DNA of 64,000 bases from Ischnura elegans. Lineage: Eukaryota > Arthropoda > Insecta > Odonata > Coenagrionidae. This document shows positions 1 to 10,264 of this stretch, in pieces (position 1 is the stretch's first letter; every line of letters begins with the position of its first letter). Location: positions 7,254,001 to 7,318,000 of the forward strand of contig NC_060259.1 in the NCBI RefSeq assembly GCF_921293095.1, written 5' to 3'. Under the pieces are notes generated by a model. It did no database searches. It was given only the letters and a program-made list of their open reading frames with translations, and was not told where the DNA came from. The position numbers and the translations under genes are program-made.

Positions 1-204
1 TCAGGAGTTATGTTTCTCTTAAGGTAATATGTCATCTGTGATGTTGCTTGTGAGTAAATAAGATTATTAGGCTTCATTGCCTTGCCTCCAAAAGTGCATC
101 CAGGAAACAAAGCTGACCCTATTGAAAAGGATTTCATGCTCCTTTACCGGAAAACCTTATATATGAAAATTCCTCACTTATGAAACTTTGTTTGGTTCTC
201 CGCT

Positions 205-529
205 GAGTAAGGTTCTACTGAGACTTTTGTCTTGCTTTTAGGAAGAGAGGCACACAAATTGAAGGCTTTGTTGATGCAGATTGGGGCAATTATACTATAG
301 ACAGAAGCTCCTCCACTAGGTTTGTATTTAAACCCAGTGGTGGTGCTGTAAGCTGGGAATCAAAGACGCAGCAGTCTGTGGCCCTGTCCAGTACAGAGGC
401 AGAGTATATGGCATTGACAGAATCAGCCAAGGAAGCCAATTCTATGTCAAAGAATTCCTATCAGAACTTTTAAAAGTAAGTGATTCCACTGCATTATATA
501 ATGATAGTCACAGTACCAACAACCTGGTT
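205..529 (+). pseudogene. Copia-1 RNase H domain, 5' part (interrupted)
   Basis: Translation from about 243 gives a Copia-type RNase H: GFVDADWGN near the start, then a GGAVSWESK-like stretch and the family signature ALSSTEAEYMAL. In Copia elements this domain removes the RNA strand of the RNA/DNA hybrid during reverse transcription. A frameshift near 440-450 moves the remaining KEFLSELL-like helix into another frame. The frame then runs LYNDSHSTNNLV and stops dead at 529, where a foreign terminal inverted repeat begins. The next residues of the domain (VFHKTKHTD) appear only at 6084, after a 5.5-kb insertion. Sequence from 1 to about 205 looks like decayed upstream pol but I cannot align it. 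Old, inactive copy. Confidence 0.85.
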
Positions 530-729
530 CCCTGTCGATTTCTGTAACAACAATGCCTGTTCGCTGTCTGTTTGAAGTCTGTTGATAGCCTGTTGGAGAT
601 TTAGTGAACAGAGTATAAACAGCCTACGAACAATCTCAGGCCACATACAAATAGGAACAACTTACGAACAGCCTTCCAACAGTTTGTACTCTGTTTACAG
701 CTTGTTCCTTAACAGGCAGGCAACAAGCA

Positions 730-937
730 TTTCGGGAACAATAGTGAACAAGCTCTTAACAGGAAGGGGCCGGTTGGTTGTATGCTTCACCATACAGGGA
801 ATGAACAGACAACATTGAACAGGCACTCAACAGACAGGGTCCAGTTGTTTGTATGTTTCACCGCACGGGGAATGAACAGACAACATTGAACAGGTTCTCA
901 ACAGGCAGGGACTGGTTGGCTGTCCGCTTCTCCCAAC
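730..937 (+). repeat. 71-bp tandem repeat, first block
   Basis: About three imperfect copies of a 71-bp unit containing GGTTGGTTGTATGCTTCACC, then CAGGGAATGAACAGACAAC, then AACAGGCTCTCAACAGGCAG. The phrase ATGAACAGAC recurs at 801 and 872. The array continues after the insertion at 938-1228. These units make up much of the GAACAG element. Confidence 0.8.
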
Positions 938-1228
938 CAGTGGCAGATTTAGGGGGGAATCACAGGGGTCGTGACCCCCCCAAATTTTATTAATTTAAAA
1001 AAATTTTTTAGTTTAATCGTATTTTTTGCTATTAATTTTCTTCACTATTAATTTAAAATATTTAAATTGTTCAATTTCATTGGTTGTTAAGAATAAAGAT
1101 GAAATTTTAAGCTCCAAAATGCACTTTAAAATGGATATTTTAAAAAAGTTAACACATGAGGATGCCTCTCTTTTACCAGATCATGAACCCCCCAAACTTG
1201 AATCTGAATTTGCCCCTACTCTTAACTG
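938..1228. mobile_element. MITE-like insertion CAGTGGCAGATTTAGG...
   Basis: A G-run/C-run bearing segment interrupts the 71-bp array. It starts CAGTGGCAGATTTAGGGG and ends CCCCTACTCTTAACTG, giving short imperfect inverted ends (CAGTTAAGAGTAGGGG when reversed). The array period resumes on the far side with the expected GAACGAACAGACAAC. hAT-type ends often begin CAGTGG. No clean target duplication is visible. Confidence 0.5.
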
Positions 1229-1400
1229 GGAACGAACAGACAACAGTGAACAGGCTCTCAACAGGAAGGGGCAGGTTGGTTGTGCGCTTCACCAAACAAG
1301 GAACGAACAGACAACAGTGAACAGGCACTCAACAGGCAGAGCCGGTTGGTAGTATGTTTCACCGCACAGGGAACGAACAGACAACAGTGAAAAGACACTA
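1229..1400 (+). repeat. 71-bp tandem repeat, second block
   Basis: Two to three further copies of the 71-bp GAACAG unit; AACGAACAGACAAC recurs near 1230, 1301 and 1372. Continuation of the block at 730-937 after the MITE-like insertion. Confidence 0.8.
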
Positions 1401-1402
1401 AA

Positions 1403-1500
1403 CACCCAATCGATTTTGGTAAAAATAATGCCTGTTCGCTGTCAGTTTGGAGCCTGTTGGAGATTTAGAGAACAGAGTATGAACAACCTACGAACAATCC
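1403..1500 (+). repeat. Internal copy of the GAACAG element's left end
   Basis: Sequence CCAATCGATTTTGGTAAAAA, then AATGCCTGTTCGCTGTCAG and GGAGATTTAGAGAACAGAG, matches the terminal 530-640 segment with substitutions. The element therefore carries its own terminal sequence twice, either by duplication or by insertion of one family member into another. Confidence 0.65.
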
Positions 1501-2580
1501 AAATTTAATGGAGTACAAGGAAGTTTAATTGAATCCAAAGAAAATATTATCTACTTAAACAGTAATTATATACGTTTGAATTCATTATCACGATTACCAA
1601 CAACCACGGATGACGGCTAATGAAGTGAGCACGCAAAATATATCAGCTATCTGCACGGCTTATGCATGTTAAATACTTTACTTCGCCAATTACAGGCAGG
1701 GGACGGTTGGTTGTATGTTTCAGCCAAAGAGTAGGTATATACCCTGTGGTTTCAGCAGACTGGGAACGAGCAGGCAAGGGCCGGTTCATAGTCCATTTCA
1801 CGATACAGGGTACGATCAGAAAACAGTGAACAGGTTTTCAACAGGTAAGGAAAGATAGCATGGTGCTGCCACCTACCTATCGAAGGTAGCAAATGCAAAC
1901 AATCACGCCGATACCCGAAACCGTTATCCGGACAGTTTATGAGCACATGGTCGACTGTATTGTGGTGAAGTTGTTGGTTGTGGAGAAAACAGTTATTTAT
2001 TTGAGTATTATTTAACTTGTGCTAAATGCCCGCAGTGTTGAATTAAGTAATTCGTGCATCCATTCAGTGATAGTGAAAGTCTTGAAGTGATATTTGTTCT
2101 TGAGTGTGTTTATTTAATTAATTATTGCGTGTCTTCAGTTTTTGAATTACTGATATTTGTATTTAATATGTATAATGCGTATGTGTTACGTCGCCAATAA
2201 GAACCGACAAACATTGTCAGAGGACTGTGTTTCTTGTAGGTTTGTTAGTGAGAAGTGAAATCATCGTGTTCATTCATATTCATTAATGGCGTGTTTCTCT
2301 TTTAAAATCACACATATTATATTGGTATAGTTCAGAATCCAAATTGTATTAATTTAAGGAAGTATTTCTTTGATGAAGACATGCTAAATATTTGTTGGTG
2401 TAGTGGTTGTTCTGTTATTCTTGCTTTCAAATCTTGCTTTTCTATACCTATTCAAGATTTTTATAACTGATGGAAGATGTGGAAAAGCACAATTAAAGTT
2501 TTTCTTACAATCATTCAAATGAATTTCAACTTTGAATTCTATGTTTACATAAATTATCTCTTGTCTATTATGTCCAAATT
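1501..2580. other. Interior of GAACAG element, no gene seen
   Basis: Mostly AT-rich sequence with scattered GAACAG-type motifs at 1690-1850 that echo the 71-bp unit. No open frame here resembles a transposase or any family I know. Confidence 0.5.
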
Positions 2581-2599
2581 AGCAACAGCGAACAGGTAG

Positions 2600-2950
2600 G
2601 GAACAAAGTATGCACCTAGGGAGAGAACAGACAAGTAACCATCTTCTCACAGACAAGGAACAGACTAGGCGTTCCGATTTACATTCTACCAACAGTCGCC
2701 TGGCTGTTGTCACTCGCACAAGGAACAGGGAACTAACAGCCTAAAAAAACAGGCAACGGACAGACAGCGAACAGTCCCCCACCTGTTCACTGGCTGTGGT
2801 CCAACAAGTAAGGAACAGAGAATGCAGCTTCCTAAACAGGGAGTGAACAGACAAGTAACCCTTTTCTCACAGACAAGGAACAGACAAGGTGTTCCAATTT
2901 ACATTCTAGAAACAGTCGCCTGCCTGTTCTCTCTTGGTCAAGGAACAGGG
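2600..2950 (+). repeat. 220-bp tandem duplication in GAACAG element
   Basis: AAGTAACC..TTCTCACAGACAAGGAACAGAC followed by an ACAGTCGCCTG segment occurs at 2633 and again at 2853, a 220-bp period. Both copies end in GGAACAGGGAAC. The second copy is cut by the insertion of the TIR element that begins at 2960. Confidence 0.75.
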
Positions 2951-2959
2951 AACGAACAG

Positions 2960-3320
2960 TAGGGTGGTGCGAAAAAACTCAAGTTCCAAATTTCGTGTCG
3001 TAATAATGCGGAAAAGTTGCGATATGTTAGTACAAGAAAAACAAAAAAAGAATTATTAAAATCGGACATCATCTTCTGATCCCGCAAAGCACCTGAAAAA
3101 ATGACAAAAATGAAAAAAATTGTTTTTTTTTTTTTCGTTGTAAAAAAATTAAATAAAATTTATATCTTTTAACGCTGTAGCAAAAAATGATTACAAATAG
3201 CATAGGTTATTATTTATATATGCATATTTATGGCTTTTAACTGTTATTACCGATCGCACAAGATCATTAAAAATGTATACATTTTGCAATTTCGCCTATT
3301 TTTCAGAGTTTTGCAATAAT
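2960..3320 (+). repeat. Left long TIR
   Basis: Pairs with 5665-6025 in inverted orientation. It includes a poly-T tract near 3121 facing a poly-A tract near 5850, and the shared GATCGCACAAGATCATT segment. The two arms remain highly similar. Confidence 0.85.
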
Positions 3321-3622
3321 TACTTGTGGATAATTTTTGAGAAGTTTTAATTAGCTCTTTAGATCAAAAATGACAATAAAACTGACCACTAGAATTGAAA
3401 GGCAAAATTGCACTTTAAAAAGGCAGCATGTTAACCATATTGAAACCGAAAGTGAAGATGTTAAGGTTTTAAATGACGCAACGCAAAGTTCAACAATCAA
3501 GGAGAAATTTGTTGACAAGGAAGATTACATGCCTAGTACATCCAAAAAAATATAAATCACCATGGCAAATGAGGGTAAAATTCCAAAGTACAGCTTTTCA
3601 CTGTGATCAATACCTCACAGCT

Positions 3623-3641
3623 CTCTCTCTCTCTCTCTCCG
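3623..3641 (+). repeat. (CT)n microsatellite
   Basis: Short run of CT dinucleotides within the transposase relic. Confidence 0.9.
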
Positions 3642-3975
3642 TAATCAGCTCTCTAATCTCACCGTACAGCTGCTGCTATAGCATCAAGTGTACTTGTAGA
3701 CATTGGGTTTATAACTGAAGAATATACTTCTAAGTTTATTGACCGATGCAGAATTAAAAGGGAAAAGAAAAATATTATAAGCGATTTACAGCAAATCCAT
3801 CTTGATTTAGGTGAGCTACACGGTTATACTTTGACGGAAGGGTAGACAATACCATAGAAATAGAAATGATTGAAGCGAAGGAGTAATGTCGGACAGTTAT
3901 AGCGGAACACCAATCTCTAATAAAAGAACCGGCTTTTGTGTATTTGAGTTATGTTTCTCCAAGCTCCGGATCTCT

Positions 3976-4486
3976 TAAAGATATAGTGGTCTCCATACTA
4001 TCTTATCACTAATATGCAGCGAGCGTATGGGATCCAGTGCAGAAAGACTTAATCCGCAAACTGAATAAGATACAAAGGAAGGCTGCGCGTTTCGTCAAAA
4101 ACCGCTACGGGCATACAGACAGTGTTACCCAGATGTTAAGCGAATTAGGCTGGGAGCCGTTGGAGACTCGGAGGCTGCGCGCTAGGCTTAGATTGCTTGA
4201 ACAATTAAGAATGGATATCTTTAAGAACGACACAGAGAGCATAATCTTAGAGCCACACTAAATTTCCAGGTCCGACAGAAGCGATAAATTAAGAGAGATT
4301 TTTTGCCGAACGGATGGATATGGGAATTCGTTTTTCCCCCGAACAATAAAGGACTTTAATAAACGCTTGTCCCAACCTCGTTAGAGCACTTCTTTTTTTT
4401 TAATAGCTGTAAACGGCTGGTGTCCTAACACCCCCTGCCACACGCCTTTTAGGCGGCTTGCGGGGTATTATGTAGATGTAGATGTA
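3976..4486 (+). mobile_element. LINE 3' end (CR1/L2/Jockey-like) with GTAGAT tail
   Basis: A 74-codon frame from 4037 reads VWDP.QKDLIRKLNKIQRKAARFV..RYG and LGWEPLETRRLRARL. This is the standard region downstream of the reverse transcriptase catalytic core in CR1/L2/Jockey-type LINEs. It is followed by a 3' UTR with CACACGCCTTTTAGGCGGC and a tail of three GTAGAT units. GATCTCT stands at 3969-3975 and at 4487-4493 and is a candidate target duplication, although it overlaps the tail. The copy is heavily 5'-truncated, as is usual for LINEs, and lies inside the transposase relic. Confidence 0.75.
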
Positions 4487-5664
4487 GATCTCTCTGATCA
4501 TGGAGTATCATTAGAGTTCTTAGAGTTAGTTTGCTGTGATGGCACGAACATCAACATTAGATGGAAAGGTTGCACTATTAGAAAGCTCGGAAAACACCAA
4601 TGACACCCGCTGCAGTGGGCAGTTGGGTTACTTCATTTCATTGAATTACTTTTGTCATATTTTTCAGTATTTAGATGGTGAAACAAGTGGCCAAAAGTCA
4701 TTTATTGGGCCAATTGGACTAATATGAATGGTTATGGAAAGCTTCCAAACTGAATTTACAAACAATTGAATGTGAAATTCTACAAGTTGATAGATAAATT
4801 TTGAGCTAGGACCAAAGATACCTTATTAGTCAAGCAATCACAAGTGGCGACTTTCCAAATGACTTAGCAAACCGGGATACTGGACCATTTTCACATGCTA
4901 TATGGCTCGTGTGAACAGAGCAAAGGAAACCTCTCGATACATACCTGGATATTAAAAGAAAGTAGTTTTACCTGTTATTGAACGGAACTCTAACTTTGAT
5001 AACGAAGAGAATGTATTGATGGTGATGGTTTTTGATTACAGATGGCACATTAGAGAGCTAGGGCTAAAAAGAGTATTTAAAGCCAGACAGACTTAACCAA
5101 AAGGCAAACCTATCGTAAACTTCATTACTCCTACCATGAACTTCGAAATAACTGACCATATAGAATTGATTGACTGGAATGTAGTCAAACTATCTACTCC
5201 ACCTCTTCCTATGAGAATAAATACTAATGAAGAAATAGCTTCCTTCATTGAATCTGGCGATAAACAAGATTGGGATATTATAACTTCCCATATCACACGC
5301 AAGCAATGGAGCCGTGTGTGAAATTGGTAACGGAGGCATCCCTTGAGCTTTGTGGCTATCGATCCAGAGATGGATTCATAAGGGCTAATTCAAATCAAGG
5401 TCCATTATGCCAGACCTTACCACTAAATCGCAGTACAAAGTAGTTTTCAAAAGTTAAAATTTAAAAGAAGGACAAAAAATTTAAATATTGTAGAAGCAGT
5501 AACCCTCATTGGTTGGATGGATGGAGGGTGTGGGTAGAACTCGGAAGTGCAGCCTCCTCTTCGGGGCGAGTTCTGGGTTGTTTAAATATTATTAAATCAT
5601 ATATAAACAAAGGAAGAGCTGCATAATCAAACATGTATTTTAGACTAAAATATTACCTTAAGTT

Positions 5665-6025
5665 ATTATGACACAACTCTGAAAAACCGGCAAAATTGCA
5701 AAATTTATACATTTTTAATGATCTTGTGCGATCGGTAATAACAGTTAAAAGCCATAAATATGCATATATAAATAATAACCTATGCTATTTGTAATCATTT
5801 TTTGCTACAGCGTTAAAAGATATAAATTTTATTTAATTTTTTTACAACGAAAAAAAAAAAAACAATTTTTTTCATTTTTGTCATTTTTTCAGGTGCTTTG
5901 CGGGATCGGAAGATGACGTCCGATTTTAATAATTCTTTTTTTGTTTTTCTTGTACTAACGTATTGCAACTTTTCCGCACTATTATGACACGAAATTTGGA
6001 ACTTGAGTTTTTTCGCACCACCCTA
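5665..6025 (-). repeat. Right long TIR
   Basis: Inverted partner of 2960-3320; ends CGCACCACCCTA next to the target duplication at 6026. Confidence 0.85.
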
Positions 6026-6083
6026 ACGAACAGCCAACTTAACAGACAACGAACAGGCGTTATTGTTACAGAAATCGACAGGG

Positions 6084-6152
6084 TTTTCCACAAGACAAAG
6101 CATACAGACACTAAGCGTCAATTTATTCCAGATTTTGTTGAGAGTACAAGGT
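6084..6152 (+). pseudogene. Copia-1 RNase H domain, 3' part
   Basis: Directly after the right TIR of the GAACAG element the sequence reads VFHKTKHTDTKRQFIPDFVE, the KHID..FHFIRE region that closes a Copia RNase H. It joins to the part ending at 529. A stop follows at about 6150, short of the usual C-terminal segment. This reunion is the evidence that everything from 530 to 6083 arrived after Copia-1. Confidence 0.8.
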
Positions 6153-6262
6153 AAGGTTGATTACTCCACCAATGGACTCTATGACCGCAGATGTGCTAAG
6201 TATATCGAAACATTTTTCCTGTGTAAAAAGTTTGAGTTTGGAGCCTAAGAATTAAGGGAGAG

Positions 6263-6480
6263 TATTAGTTTGTGATACTTGGCCTCCTAATAATTTATGT
6301 GTTTTCGGTGGGTAACACTATAATTATTTTTGTTTGTGGGGTACCCATGTACTGCTATAACGTTATATATGCTCTAGCTTTCGGTTCCATGTGTGTATAT
6401 ATTAAAACATGTGACACCACAATGTGCCCGAGTATTGTTAGTTATTTCTAATCATCCAGCAAATAATAAGACATCCCACC
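6263..6480 (+). mobile_element. Probable Copia-1 3' LTR (boundaries uncertain)
   Basis: A purine-rich tract TTAAGGGAGAG at 6252-6262, of the kind that primes plus-strand synthesis, is followed by TATTAGTTTGTGATACTTGG, close to the TGTTAG start common in Copia LTRs. The 5' partner lies outside the window, so the end cannot be fixed by comparison. Inference from position. Confidence 0.4.
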
Positions 6481-6620
6481 ACTAAACATTCAACTCTTTT
6501 CAACTTTGGTGTTACCAATCAAAAACGATAAGTGAAACCAAAAGCTTAATCATAAAATAATGTCTAGCAGGAAATTTTGTACAAACTACTAATACTTATG
6601 ATTTTCCGTAAATATTCTTC

Positions 6621-8935
6621 TTCAATCATCATAAAGGGCGAAGGTACACATGGAAAAGTCCAGGGGATGTGGGGAGATATCAAATAGACTACATTATGGT
6701 AAGACAGAGGTTTAGGAATAGTGTGAAAAACTCGCGCAGCTTCCCCGCAGCGGATGCGGATTCGGACCACAATCTAGTGCTCATGAAATGCAATGTAAGA
6801 TTCAAAAGACTTATGAAAGTTAGGAAGGCGAAGAAATGGAACGTAGATGCCCTAGAGAGAATATCATGAACTAGTGGACATTAGTATACGGGAGATTGAA
6901 AGTACTAAGACTGTTGAGGAAAGATGGGATAATATTAAAACGGGAATAGTCTAAGCGGCGGAGAAGTCAATTGGTTACGTTGACAGTAGAAGGATAAAGA
7001 AGCCGTGGATAACGGAGAACATGATAAGGGAAATGGAGGAGAGGAGGAAGTGGAAGAACGTGGACACAGAACAGGGAAAAAGAATGTATAGGGAACTGAA
7101 TAATCGATTACGACGTGAAACTAAGAAGGCAAGGGAGGCTTGGTGGAAAAGACAGTGTGAGGAAATGGAAAAGTTCCAGAAGGAAGGAGAAGTAGGCGCG
7201 TTGTACGCCAAAGTTAAGTCGCTATCGGGCGGCAAAAGAGGACAAGCTATATCTTAAATTAAGGCTAAAGATGGGAGGATGCTAACCGAGCGAGAAGAGG
7301 TACAGAGTAGATGGAAGGAATACGTGGAGGACCTGTATGACGGAATGAACAGACCAGAGAGATTGACTCTAGAGGAGGAAAGTGCAGTGGAGGAGGATAA
7401 TCTTGGGCCGGAGACATTAGATTCGGAAATAGAGAGAGCACTTTGTGATATGAAGGCTAGAAAAGCAGTAGGCGTGGAAAATATCCCGTGTGAGCTTCTG
7501 AAGAATCTAGGGAAGGAAGGTAAGAAAAGGTTTTTCGAACTAGTGTGCAGGATCTATGAGGAGGGATGTTGGCCGGAGGATTTCAAAGACGGTTTTAAAT
7601 CCGCTTCCGAAAAAGAAGAAAGCTGTGGAATGCGGAGATTATAGGACCATCAGCCTAATATCGCATGCGGCAAAAGTGGTGCTGAGGATATTGAACAGAC
7701 GAATGGAGGCGAGGGCAAACGAGTATTTGGGCGAAGATCAATTTGGTTTCAGAAAAGGGAAGTCAACTCGTGATGCAATAGCAATAATGAGGTCCCTCGT
7801 CGAGAGGAACCTAGAATATGAGCAGGACGTATATGCGTGTTTCATGGATTTTGAGAAAGCGTTTGATAGGGTGAACTGGGTAAAGCTAATGGATATTCTG
7901 AAGAAAATGGGTGTAGATTGGAGGGATAGACGACTGATTCGTAATCTATATATGGCCCAGACTGCGCAAGTGAGGATAGCGGACGGAGAATCTGGGTGGG
8001 CAAGCATTGGCCGTGGTGTGAGGCAAGGATGTCCTCTATCGCCGCTTCTTTTTAACTTATACGCTGAGGAGATGGTAAGAGAAGCGTGGGATGAGTTAGA
8101 AGCTGGGATAAAAGTGGGAGGAATGATGTTCAAATCAGTGAGATTCGCAGATGACCATGCGTTGATCAGCCAGTCAGCAGGGGGCTTCAGGCTCTAGTGG
8201 ATGCGTTATACGAACGTTGCGAGGAGTATGGGATGAGGATTAATCACAAGAAAACTAAGGTTATGCGGTTTTGTAAAGCATCACGAGCGAGGAATGTGAG
8301 ACTCAAGATAAAGGTGGGTGGTGAAAAACTTGAGCAGGTTGAGCAATTCAACTATTTAGGCAGTACGTTAGAGGAAAACGGATACAGTACTAAGGAAATC
8401 AGGAAGAGAATAGCATTAGCGAAGGAGGGGTTCATGAACAGGAAGGAGCTTCTAAGAGGATCGTTATGTAAGAGTTTAAAGAAAAGGTTAGTGAAGAGTT
8501 TGATCTGGAGTGTAGCTCTCTACGGTGCGGAAACGTGGACACTGAGGAAAGAAGACGAGAGAAGATTGGAGGCATTCGAGATGTGGGTATGGAGAAGAAT
8601 GGAGAGGGTGAAATGGACGGAGAGGAAAAGGAACGACGAAGTGCTAGATATGGTTGGCGAGGAGAGGCAGCTTTTAGATGAGATACGGAGGAGACAGAAG
8701 GTATGGATGGAGTTAGTGCTTAGCGGTGAGGGGATGTTGAAAATGGTGTTAGAGGGTAGAATGTTAGGGAAACGAGGAAGGGGAAGGAAAAGAATAGGAT
8801 TTTTAGATAGATTGAAAGAGAGTAGGCCTTACTGTGAGTTAAAGAAGGCAGTGCTGGAAGGAAAGGGAGGCTCCCAGATCACTTCTTGCGTACTCCATGG
8901 AAACCTACCTTAATCGGTAGAATACTATAATAATA
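6621..8935 (+). mobile_element. LINE family A, 5'-truncated copy
   Basis: Non-LTR retrotransposon starting in the middle of the endonuclease and running to an ACTATAATAATA 3' tail. Its sequence is collinear with the antisense copy at 12983-14800. The 5' truncation point is near 6621 (TTCAATCATCAT), where identity with the other copy begins. A TTCTTC-like motif on both flanks could be a remnant target duplication but is too weak to claim. The protein style (GTWNVRTM endonuclease in the other copy, FEKAFDRVNW, NYLGSTLEENG) fits the RTE/BovB-like group often annotated as craniofacial development protein 2-like. I keep the clade provisional. Confidence 0.9.
6660..8913 (+). pseudogene. LINE family A endonuclease-reverse transcriptase, broken
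   Basis: The product would be the endonuclease/reverse transcriptase that nicks target DNA and copies the element RNA. Visible in order: the C-terminal end of the endonuclease (IDYIMVRQRFRN, DADSDHNLVLMKC, 6669-6790); a lysine/arginine-rich linker (7021-7250, stop near 7255); RT fingers with EDQFGFRKGKSTRDA (about 7735); FMDFEKAFDRVNW (about 7840); RQGCPLSPLLFNLY (about 8020); the catalytic box as FADDHALI (about 8145); then NYLGSTLEENG and the C-terminal IWSVALYGAETWTL region to 8913. Frames change near 6870, 7590 and 8190. The catalytic aspartates are kept, but the frame breaks and missing N-terminus make it inactive. Confidence 0.88.
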
Positions 8936-10264
8936 TTTCTTCAAACAACATGTACCTATGCCAAGTTATTAACAAAAAGATTTACTGAGAAATTTTAAAA
9001 ATCATTTGAACCTTATCAAAAAGAAAGCTTGTATTTCTAGGGATTCTCATATGTGTGGAGTGGAGAATCTCCTAGCGTGCCATTGGCTGCTTTCAATTTT
9101 TTCTGTTAATTTTTCATTAACGTTTCAAAAAAATAACAAAAATAGCCATTCTGGCAAAAGTCAATTTTCAAATGTCTATAAATTGGACAATAATGAGACA
9201 AGTAAGTTAAAAATGTCTGTTGGGAGTTGCAATATTTTCGAGGCATTCTACGGCATACTAGTAGTGCCATCTGTCACTACTAGATTTTTGTATTCATAGA
9301 CCATATAAGCAAGTAGACGCGCGATTCCCCACCCCTACCCATGGCTCGCCGTGTGGCCAACATCTCCCCTCCGCTCCCTTCCTTCCCCGCCCACTTTTAA
9401 AGCGACGTGACGTCACGGTTGGGAAGCACATCGTTGTAGTGCATGGCTACGAATGGGGATTCACTGTATCACTGCGGTATTTTGACCATTTTCTTCGCAA
9501 TTTTTCAGTTAAAAGTACCAATATTTATTGTGTTCTGTACAAGAAGTATTCTCTCAGCCATGGTTGGATTGGTGAACTTACAATTAATGAACAATGGCAT
9601 TTTTTGGCATTGGCAGCGACGAAAACATATTGTGGCAGTAAAATGAAGAGAGAGCCCTTTGTAAACTTCCGCAGATTTTTTTCTTATCTCGTTAGCGATC
9701 TAGCATCATTCGGAACATTGTTATAAAAACATGAAATCTTACACAAAAATTGGAGAATTTTAGAGAGGAAAAGGGTCATGGTGTAAAGAATTTGCCGGCT
9801 GGCCACGAAGCAATGCGGCAACGCCTTCGCATATAGTAATTTTTTTGACGGTCACTTATGCGATGCAAATTGAACTACGTGCTAGTGCTATTAAAAAAGG
9901 GATGTCAACAAATCAGCATTCAGATGATTTAGGTAAGTAATTTAGTTATTTCATAAATGCATAATTTTTTATTTGGCAGACAGCTCTCGTGTTATTTACA
10001 TTTTGCGATGGTGGAAAAAGGTCTAGCGCCGGCCTTGCAAGTGACACCAACGATTTACGTACGCTACGGAAAATTCTGGGAATAAATAATACCTATTAAC
10101 ATATTTATAATTAGAAAGAAAGAGAGGATTGGATTAAAATAATTTTAAAAATACATTTGCTTTATAACAATCAATTATATTTAATTTATTAAATAACTTA
10201 TTAAATATTTTCATGTGATGTTGTAGGTACATATGTACTTACAGAGTTTTCAATTAATTTTTTT
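8936..10264. other. Unassigned; may include 5' end of the hAT-like element at 11860
   Basis: No recognisable gene. A GC-richer stretch at 9310-9440 contains GACGTGACGTCACGG. Two overlapping short frames start at 9439 and 9443 and match nothing I know. A small inverted repeat CTAGTAGTG/CACTACTAG lies at 9258-9283. The segment could be promoter and leader of the hAT-type transposase whose coding part begins at 11860; that is inference from proximity only. Confidence 0.3.

Larger units (their letters stand above)
3370..5450 (+). pseudogene. Decayed transposase of the TAGGG TIR element
   Basis: Not intact in any frame, but pieces read collinearly. There is an N-terminal piece from 3370 (MTIKLTTRIERQ...). 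After frameshifts comes a segment with TAAAIASSVLVDIG and FIDRCRIKREKKN (about 3665-3780). After the nested LINE comes LEFLELVCCDGTNIN..WKG (about 4510-4570), with the LLHF.E and SFIGPIG pieces near 4620-4730, a GPFSHA segment near 4880, ELIDWNVVKLSTPPLPMRI (5163-5218), and a C-terminal segment with VKLVTEASLELCGYRSRDGF near 5320-5370. This order matches a family of multicopy invertebrate proteins with a DGTNVNTG-type motif that I recall without a firm superfamily name. Transposase function is inferred from its position between the TIRs. Many stops and frameshifts; inactive. Confidence 0.6.
2952..6033. mobile_element. TIR transposon with ~345-bp inverted ends and 8-bp TSD
   Basis: The element proper is 2960-6025. 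It begins TAGGGTGGTGCGAAAAA and ends with the reverse complement. The inverted repeats extend about 345-360 bp (2960-3320 against 5665-6025) with a few differences. ACGAACAG stands at 2952-2959 and again at 6026-6033, a perfect 8-bp target duplication. Eight-base duplications are typical of hAT, P and a few other superfamilies; the long TIRs and transposase relic do not let me choose. It sits inside the 220-bp repeat array of the GAACAG element and is itself interrupted by a LINE 3' end at 3976-4486. Confidence 0.88.
530..6083. mobile_element. TIR element built of GAACAG/CTGTTC repeats, inserted in Copia-1
   Basis: The left end reads CCCTGTCGATTTCTGTAACA and continues AAyAAyGCCTGTTCG. The right end (about 6050-6083) is its reverse complement over about 34 bases with two differences. 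The Copia RNase H frame breaks exactly at these ends and resumes outside. Flanks GGTTCC (left) and GGTTTTCC (right) may be an imperfect target duplication if the ends are read as CTGTCGA/TCGACAG. The interior, outside nested insertions, is about 2.5 kb of degenerate repeats of GAACAG, AACAGGC, CCTGTT and CTGTTC in both orientations. I see no transposase belonging to it, so it is likely non-autonomous. I do not recognise the superfamily. Confidence 0.75.

Noticed and set aside
540..1500. CRISPR array in the GAACAG repeats
   Set aside because: Units are degenerate, directly abutting and without unique spacers, in an evidently eukaryotic transposon context.
6610..8945. Target duplication for the LINE at 6621
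   Set aside because: ATTCTTCTTCAA and ATTTCTTCAA flanks are similar but simple in composition and not exact; not strong enough.
9439..9726. 95-codon frame as a gene
   Set aside because: A second overlapping frame starts four bases later, neither resembles a known family, and no downstream continuation was found.
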